NCBI RefSeq assembly: GCF_910591885.1 | Contig: NW_025963548.1 | Span: 6,935,501-6,999,500 of the forward strand | Source: Bombus terrestris | Lineage: Eukaryota > Arthropoda > Insecta > Hymenoptera > Apidae | Direction of reading: 5' to 3' | Length of the DNA: 64,000 nucleotides | In this document: positions 57,755 to 64,000 of the stretch, piece after piece | Position numbering within the stretch: the stretch's first letter is position 1 | Layout: every line of letters begins with the position of its first letter | The notes under the pieces: generated by a model | What the model was told of the DNA's origin: nothing | What the model saw: only the letters and a program-made list of their open reading frames with translations | Databases searched by the model: none | Program-made: the position numbers and the translations under genes

Positions 57755-57774
57755 GTACCGATACGCGGCGGTAC
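57755..57774 (-). other. Inverted repeat in the GC-rich middle of the retroinsert
   Basis: GTACCG at 57755-57760 and CGGTAC at 57769-57774 form a possible 6-bp stem with an 8-base loop. It lies in the most GC-rich part of the insert (about 57736-57786), which contrasts with the A/T-rich flanks. Confidence 0.4.
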
Positions 57775-57889
57775 GACGTAGCCATGCATTATTACATTCT
57801 TTTCTCTTTTTTTTTTTAAGATTATTATTGTTAAATAAAATAAAATTAAGCCGCTGTTGCGCTGTGACTATGTACGATATTTTAATTTA

Positions 57890-57921
57890 TGTCCTGAAAG
57901 CCTGGACGCAAAAACAGGACA
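57890..57921 (-). other. Inverted repeat near the 5' end of the retroinsert
   Basis: TGTCCTG at 57890-57896 and CAGGACA at 57915-57921 could pair as a 7-bp stem with an 18-base loop in the RNA. A single short stem is weak evidence for a structured RNA source. Confidence 0.45.
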
Positions 57922-57942
57922 GTTCGCTAGCCTATTAGGGAG

Positions 57943-57956
57943 TAGTACAAAACGTT
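57943..57956. repeat. Target-site duplication, right copy
   Basis: TAGTACAAAACGTT, a perfect match to the left copy. The satellite continues from here exactly as in the empty paralogue (42097 onward). Confidence 0.93.
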
Positions 57957-58868
57957 ATACGTCATATAGTGACGCAATATACCGTTATACATCATATAGT
58001 GGTGCAATATACCGTTATACATTATAACACAATAGTTTATAACGTTTACGTCCTATAGTAATGTAATATAACGTTATGCATCATATAGTGATGCAATATA
58101 AAGTTATTCCTTCATAGCGCAATAATATATAACGTTATACGTCATAAAGTGATGCAATATGACGTTATACGTCCTATAGTGATGCAATATAACGTTAGGT
58201 GTTATAACGTCATAGATCATAACGTTATACGTCATATGGTGAGGAAATATAACGTTATGCGTTATAACGTAATAGTTCATAACGTTATACGTCATATAGT
58301 AACGCAATATAACGTTATACGTTATAGCGTATAGCATATAACGTTATACGTCATATAGTGATGCAATATGACGTTATACGTCCTATTGTGATGCAATATA
58401 ACGTTATACGTTACTATGTAATAGTACAAAACGTTATACGTCACATGGTGATGCAATAAAACGTTATACGGTATAATGTAATAGTTCATAACGGTATACT
58501 TCATGTAGTGATGCAATATAACGTTATACGTCCTATAGTGATGCAATATAACGTTATACGATATTACGTAATAGTACAAAACTTTATACGTCACATGGTG
58601 ATGCAATATAACGTTATACGTTATAATGTAATAGTTCATAACGGTATACTTCATACAGTGATGCAATATAACGTTATACGTCCTATAGTGATGCAATGTA
58701 ACGCTATACGTTATTACGTAATAGTACAAAACGTTATACGTCAAATAGTGATGCAATATAACATTACACGTCCTATAGTGAGGCAATATAACGTTATACG
58801 TCCTATAGTGATGCAATATAACGTTATACGTCCTATAGTGATGCAATGTAACGTTATACGTCCTATGC

Positions 58869-60202
58869 GTGATGCAATATACCGTTATGCGTTATAACGT
58901 AATAGTTCATAACGTTATACGTCATATAGTGATGCAATATACAGTTATACATTATAACGCAATAGTACTAGACGCTATACGTCCTATAGTGATGCAATAT
59001 AACGTTATACGTCCTATAGTGATGCAATATAACGTTATGCGTTACAACGTAATAGTTCATAACGTTGTACGTCATATAGTGATGCAATATACCGTTATAC
59101 ATTATAGCGCAATAGTGTATGACGCTATACGTCCTATAGTGATGCAATATAACGTTATACGTCCTATAGTGATGCAATATAACGTTAAACGTCCTATAGT
59201 GATGCAATGTAACGTTATACGTCCTATGCGTGATGCAATATAACGTTGTGCGCTTTAACGTAATAGTTCATAACGTTATGCGTCATATAGTGATGGAATA
59301 TACCGTTATACATTATAACACAATAGTTTATAACGTTATACGTCATATAGTATAGCAATATAACGTTATACGTCCTATAGTGATGCAATATAACGTTATG
59401 CGTTATAACGTAATGGTTCATAACGTTATGCGTCATATTGTGATGGAATATACCGTTATACATTATAACGCAATAGTATATGACGCTATACGTCCTTTAG
59501 TGTTGCAATATAACGTTATGCGTTATAACGTAATAGTTCATAACGTTATACGTCATATAGTAATGCAATATAACGTTATGCGTTACAACGTAATAGTTCA
59601 TAACGTTGTACGTCATATAGTGGTGCAACATAACGTTATACATTATAACACAATAGTTTATAACGTTATACGTCATATAGTATTGCAATAAAACGTTATA
59701 CGTCCTATAGTGATGCAATATAACGTTATGCGTTATAACGTAATGGTTCATAACGTTATGCGTCATATAGTGATGGAATATACCGTTATACATTATAACG
59801 CAATAGTATATGACGCTATACATCCTTTAGTGTTGCAATATAACGTTATGCGTTATAACGTAATAGTTCATAACGTTATACGTCATATAGTAATGCAATA
59901 TAACGTTATGCGTTACAACGTAATAGTTCATAACGTTGTACGTCATATAGTGGTGCAATATACCGTTATACATTATAACACAATAGTTTATAACGTTATA
60001 CGTCATATAGTAATGCAATATAACGTTATACGTCCTATAGTGATGCAATATAACGTTATGCGTTATAACGTAATGGTTCATAACGTTATGCGTCATATAG
60101 TGATGGAATATACCGTTATACATTATAACGCAATAGAATATGACGCTATACGTCCTATAGTGTTGCAACATAACGTTATGCGTTATAACGTAATAGTTCA
60201 TA
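58869..60202 (+). repeat. Copy of the 33342-34675 block
   Basis: Constant offset of 25,527. It overlaps by about 290 bp with the end of the preceding block, because both share a 361-bp-type subunit. This overlap is the likely exchange zone. Confidence 0.82.
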
Positions 60203-61121
60203 ACGGTATACGTCATATAGTGATGCAATATAACGTTATACGTCCTATAGTGATGCAATGTAACGCTATACGTTATTACGTAATAGTACAAAACGTTATA
60301 CGTCAAATAGTGATGCAATATAACATTACACGTCCCATAGTGATGCAATATAACGTTATACGTCCTATAGTGATGGAATGTAACGCTATACGTTATTACG
60401 TAATAGTATAAAACGTTATACGTCAAATAGTGATGCAATATAACATTACACGTCCTATAGTGATGCAATATAACGTTATACGTCCTATATTGATGCAATA
60501 TAACGTTATACGACCTATAGTGATGCAATATAACGTTATACTTCCTATGCGTGATGCAATATACCGTCATGCGTTATAACGTAATAGTTCATAACGTTAT
60601 ACGTCATATAGTGATGCAATATAACGTTATGCGTTATAACGTAATAGTTCATAACGTTATACGTCATATAGTAATGCAATATAATGTTATGCGTTACAAC
60701 GTAATAGTTCATAACGTTGTACGTCATATAGTGGTGCAATATACCGTTATACATTATAACACAATAGTTTATAACGTTATACGTCATATAGTATTGCAAT
60801 ATAACGTTATACGTCCTATAGTGATGCAATATAACGTTATGCGTTATAACGTAATGGTTCATAACGTTGTACGTCATATAGTGATGCAATATACCGTTAT
60901 ACATTATAGCGCAATAGTGTATGACGCTATACGTCCTATAGTGATGCAATATAACATTACACGTCCTATAGTGATGCAATATAACGTTATACGTCAAATA
61001 GTGATGCAATATAACATTACACGTCCTATAGTGATGCAATATAACGTTATACGTCCTATATTGATGCAATATAACGTTATACGACCTATAGTGATGCAAT
61101 ATAACGTTATACTTCCTATGC
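60203..61121 (+). repeat. Mosaic satellite rich in E monomers
   Basis: No gene. It contains two close copies of the E-rich run with GTAATAGTACAAAAC or GTAATAGTATAAAAC and of the ATATTGATGC/TATACGACCTATAG pair (about 60.49 and 61.06 kb), related to the 29.3-30.2 kb stretch. Confidence 0.8.
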
Positions 61122-63345
61122 GTGATGCAATATACCGTTATGCGTTATAACGCAATAGTTCATAACGTTATACGTCATATAGTGATGCAATATACCATTA
61201 TACATTATAACGCAATAGTATTAGATGCTATACGTCCTATAGTGATGCAATATAACGTTATACGTCCTATAGTGATGCAATATAACGTTATGCGTTACAA
61301 CGTAATAGTTCATAACGTTGTACGTCATATAGTGATGCAATATACCGTTATACATTATAGCGCAATAGTATATGACGCTATACGCCCTATAGTGATGCAA
61401 TATAACGTTATACGTCCTATAGTAATGCAATATAACGTTAATCGTCCTATAATGATGCAATGTAACGTTATACGTCCTATGCGTGATGCAATATACCGTT
61501 ATGCGTTATAACGTAACAGTTCATAACGTTATGCGTCATATAGTGATGCAATATACCGTTATACATTATAACGCAATAGAATATGACGCTATACGTCCTA
61601 TAGTGTTGCAACATAACGTTACGCGTTATAACGTAACATTTCATAACGTTGTACGTCATATAGTAATGCAATATAACGTTGTACGTCCTATAGTGATGCA
61701 ATATAACGTTATGCGTTATAATTGTAATAGTTCATAACGGAATACTTCATATAGTGGTGCAATATAACGTTATACGTTATAACGTAATAGTTCATAACGG
61801 AATACTTCATATAGTGATGCAATATACCGCTATACGTCCTATAGTGATGCAATATAACGTTATGCGTTATAACGTAATAGTTCATAACGTTATACGTCAT
61901 ATAGTAATGCAATATGACGTTATACGTCCTATAGTGATGCAATATAACGTTATGCGTTATAACGTAATAGTTCATAACGTTATACGTCATATAGTAATGC
62001 AATATAACGTTATGCGTTACAACGTAATAGTTCATAACGTTGTATGTCATATAGTGGTGCAGTATACCGTTATACATTATAACACAATAGTTTATAACGT
62101 TATACGTCATATAGTATTGCAATATAACGTTATACGTCCTATAGTGATGCAATATAACGTTATGCGTTATAACGTAATGGTTCATAACGTTATGCGTCAT
62201 ATAGTAATGCAATATAACGTTATGCGTTACAACGTAATAGTTCATAACGTTATACGTCATATAGTAATGCAATATAACGTTATACGTCATATAGTGATGC
62301 AATATGACGTTATACGTCCTATAGTGATGCAATATAACGTTAGGTGTTATAACGTCATAGATCATAACGTTATACGTCATATGGTGAGGCAATATAACGT
62401 TATGCGTTATAACGTAATAGTTCATAACGTTATACGTCATATAGTAATGCAATATAACGTTATACGTCATATAGTGATGCAATATGACGTTATACGTCCT
62501 ATTGTGATGCAATATAACGTTATATGTTACTATGTAATAGTACAAAACGTTATACGTCACATGGTGATGCAATAAAACGTTATACGGTATAATGTAATAG
62601 TTCATAACGATATACTTCATGTAGTGATGCAATATAACGTTATACGTCCTATAGTGATGCAATATAACGTTATACGGTATTACGTAATAGTACAAAACTT
62701 TATACGTCACATGGTGATGCAATATAACGTTATACGCTATAATGTAATAGTTCATAACGGTATACTTCATATAGTGATGCAATATAACGTTATACGTCCT
62801 ATAGTGATGCAATGTAACGCTATACGTTATTACGTAATAGTACAAAACGTTATACGTCAAATAGTGATGCAATATAACATTACACGTCCTATAGTGATGC
62901 AATATAACGTTATACGTCCTATAGTGATGCAATATAACGTTATACGTCCTATAGTGATGCAATGTAACGTTATACGTCCTATGCGTGATGCAATATACCG
63001 TTATGCGTTATAACGTAATAGTTCATAACGTTATACGTCATATAGTGATGCAATATACCGTTATACATTATAACGCAATAGTATTAGACGCTATACGTCC
63101 TATAGTGATGCAATATAACGTTATACGTCCTATAGTGATGCAATATAACGTTATGCGTTACAACGTAATAGTTCATAACGTTGTACGTCATATAGTGATG
63201 CAATATACCGTTATACATTATAGCGAAATAGTGTATGACGCTATACGTCCTATAGTGATGCAATATAACGTTATACGTCCTATAGTGATGCAATATAACG
63301 TTAAACGTCCTATAGTGATGCAATGTAACGTTATACGTCCTATGC
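61122..63345 (+). repeat. 2.7-3.0 kb HOR unit, partial copy 5
   Basis: Matches copy 4 at offset about 30,876. It keeps the first 361-bp subunit and most of the long section, but is shorter (1502 bp between 61483 and 62985). After 63346 it joins satellite like 49.0-49.4 kb, so the unit is incomplete. Confidence 0.83.
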
Positions 63346-64000
63346 GTGATGCAATATAACGTTATGCGCTATAACGTAATAGGTCATAACGTTATGCGTC
63401 ATATATTGATGGAATATACCGTTATACATTATAACGAAATAGAATATGACGCTATACGTCCTATAGTGTTGCAACATAACGTTATGCGTTATAACGTAAT
63501 AGTTCATAACGTTATACGTCATATAGTAATGCAATATAACGTTATACGTCCTATAGTGATGCAATATAACGTTATACCTTATTACGTAATGGTACAAAAC
63601 GTTATACGTCACATGGTGATGCAATATAACGTTATACGTTATAATGTAGTAGTTCATAACGGTATACTTGATATAGTGATGCAATATAACGTTATATGTC
63701 GATAGTGATGCAATATAACGTTATACGTTATTACGTAATAGAACAACACGTTATACGTCATATAGTGAGGCAATATAACGTTATGCGTTATAACGTAATA
63801 GTTCATAACGTTATACGTCATATAGTAATGCAATATAACGTTATACGTTATAATGTAATAGTTCATAACGGTATACTTCATATAGTGATGCAATATAACG
63901 TTATACGTCCTATAGTGATGCAATGTAACGCTATACGTTATTACGTAATAGTACAAAACGTTATACGTCAAATAGTGATGCAATATAACATTACACGTCC

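Larger units (their letters stand above)
57637..57942 (-). mobile_element. 306-bp poly(A)-tailed retroinsert of unknown source
   Basis: The only non-satellite DNA in the window. On the minus strand it begins CTCCCTAATAGGCTAGCG, ends in an uninterrupted A tract with AATAAA upstream, and is flanked by a perfect 14-bp duplication. These are the hallmarks of target-primed reverse transcription by LINE machinery. It may be the 3' end of an mRNA (a 5'-truncated retrocopy), the 3' end of a LINE, or a SINE. I see no tRNA-type A and B boxes. The first minus-strand frame is open for 24 codons before a TAG at 57868-57870 and could be a protein's C-terminus, but this is too short to judge. An internal 11-A run lies at 57807-57817. 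I do not recognise the source family. Confidence 0.9.
57536..58342 (+). repeat. 487-bp landmark module, copy 12 (interrupted by retroinsert)
   Basis: 807 bp long: 487 plus exactly 320 (a 306-bp insert and a 14-bp duplicated target). GGTGAGGAAAT lineage; the paralogue of copy 9. The hybrid monomer region has a private CAAAAGGCTAAAC where others have CAAAACGCTAAAC. Confidence 0.95.
53730..59155 (+). repeat. Copy of the 38204-43309 block, carrying the retroinsert
   Basis: Offset 15,526 before 57636 and 15,846 after 57956. It contains modules 11 and 12. The copy diverges from the 43-kb block near 59155, where it switches to the block shared with 33.3-34.7 kb. Confidence 0.85.
57943..64000. repeat. 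30-bp satellite array, right part
   Basis: The same array resumes without loss immediately after the 306-bp retroinsert and runs to the window end. It first completes the interrupted landmark module (to 58342). It then continues as a copy of the 42.1-43.3 kb block, a copy of the 33.3-34.7 kb block, an E-type-rich stretch around 60.2-61.1 kb and a partial copy of the 2.7-3.0 kb unit from 61122. Monomer classes and odd-length monomers are the same as in the left part. Confidence 0.98.

Noticed and set aside
57807..57817. Internal A11 run (minus strand) as a second tail, implying two nested insertions
   Set aside because: No target duplication or satellite sequence borders it. The insert is explained by one event with one 14-bp duplication.
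57637..57942. tRNA-derived SINE
   Set aside because: I could not find convincing A and B box promoter motifs on the minus strand, so only a general poly(A) retroinsert is called.
57868..57942. C-terminal coding remnant of 24 codons at the 5' end of the retroinsert
   Set aside because: Too short to distinguish from chance, and no recognisable protein motif. It is mentioned in the element entry but not called as a pseudogene.
61709..62962. A 417-codon minus-strand open frame
   Set aside because: Same reason: it overlaps plus-strand open frames (61754-62575, 62624-63013) and consists only of satellite monomers.
1..64000. CRISPR array, because of about 30-bp repeats
   Set aside because: There are no unique spacers. 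Monomers are contiguous, and both halves of each 60-bp dimer are repeats. No cas-like gene is present, and the poly(A) retroinsert indicates a eukaryote.
1..64000. TATA-box promoters at the many TATATAAC and AATATAAC words
   Set aside because: The words belong to the monomer consensus and occur every 30-60 bp. No start site or downstream gene supports promoter activity.
1..64000. Telomeric repeat array
   Set aside because: The 30-bp unit has no resemblance to TTAGGG, TTAGG or TTTAGGG-type repeats.

Overview
The window is non-coding eukaryotic satellite DNA. About 63.7 of 64.0 kb is one uninterrupted tandem array of related 30-bp monomers at roughly one-third G+C. It runs off both ends of the window, so the true array is longer than 64 kb. 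I find no protein-coding gene, tRNA, rRNA, CRISPR array or bacterial-type operon that I would defend. The long open frames on both strands follow from a 30-bp (10-codon) period whose monomers happen to lack stops in some frames. The organism cannot be named from this sequence. A large satellite with higher-order structure, plus a poly(A)-tailed retroinsertion with a target-site duplication, points to a eukaryote. The strong CpG excess argues against heavy germline methylation of the array, so an invertebrate such as an insect is a reasonable but unproven guess.

Layout at monomer scale: there are two main monomer superfamilies. Class I has a CTATAGTGATGCAATATA-type core. Class II has a GTTATAACGTAATAGTTC-type core, with sub-classes carrying TACATTATAACGCAATAG or TTATTACGTAATAGTAC. 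They often alternate to give 60-bp dimers. Almost every monomer junction is a palindrome with core ATAACGTTAT, commonly the perfect 12-mer TATAACGTTATA or CATAACGTTATG.

Layout at large scale: the array is a mosaic of higher-order repeats (HORs). Rare odd-length monomers (38, 31 and 29 bp) mark them. A 487-bp landmark module occurs 12 times in full (one copy interrupted), with 1 copy carrying only the 3' part and 6 carrying only the 5' part. A 361-bp (12 x 30 + 1) subunit recurs throughout. Larger units are: a 2.7-3.0 kb unit (5968-8973, 11293-14267, 14268-17123, 30246-32980 and part of 61122-63345); a 2597-bp direct tandem pair (34678-37274 and 37275-39871); a two-module HOR of about 5.27 kb near 39.9-45.3 kb, 45.3-50 kb and 55.4-59.2 kb; and a 2339-bp-offset duplication (49629-51438 and 51968-53777). 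Long-range copies sit at offsets of 25,329, 15,526, 12,968 and 25,527 bp.

The only non-satellite DNA is a 306-bp insert at 57637-57942. It is oriented on the minus strand, ends in an uninterrupted A tract with an AATAAA hexamer just upstream, and is flanked by a perfect 14-bp target-site duplication. Spacing between landmarks grows from 428 to 748 bp in this copy, which is exactly 306 + 14. The paralogous site at 42097-42110 is empty, so the insertion is younger than the duplication that made these two blocks.
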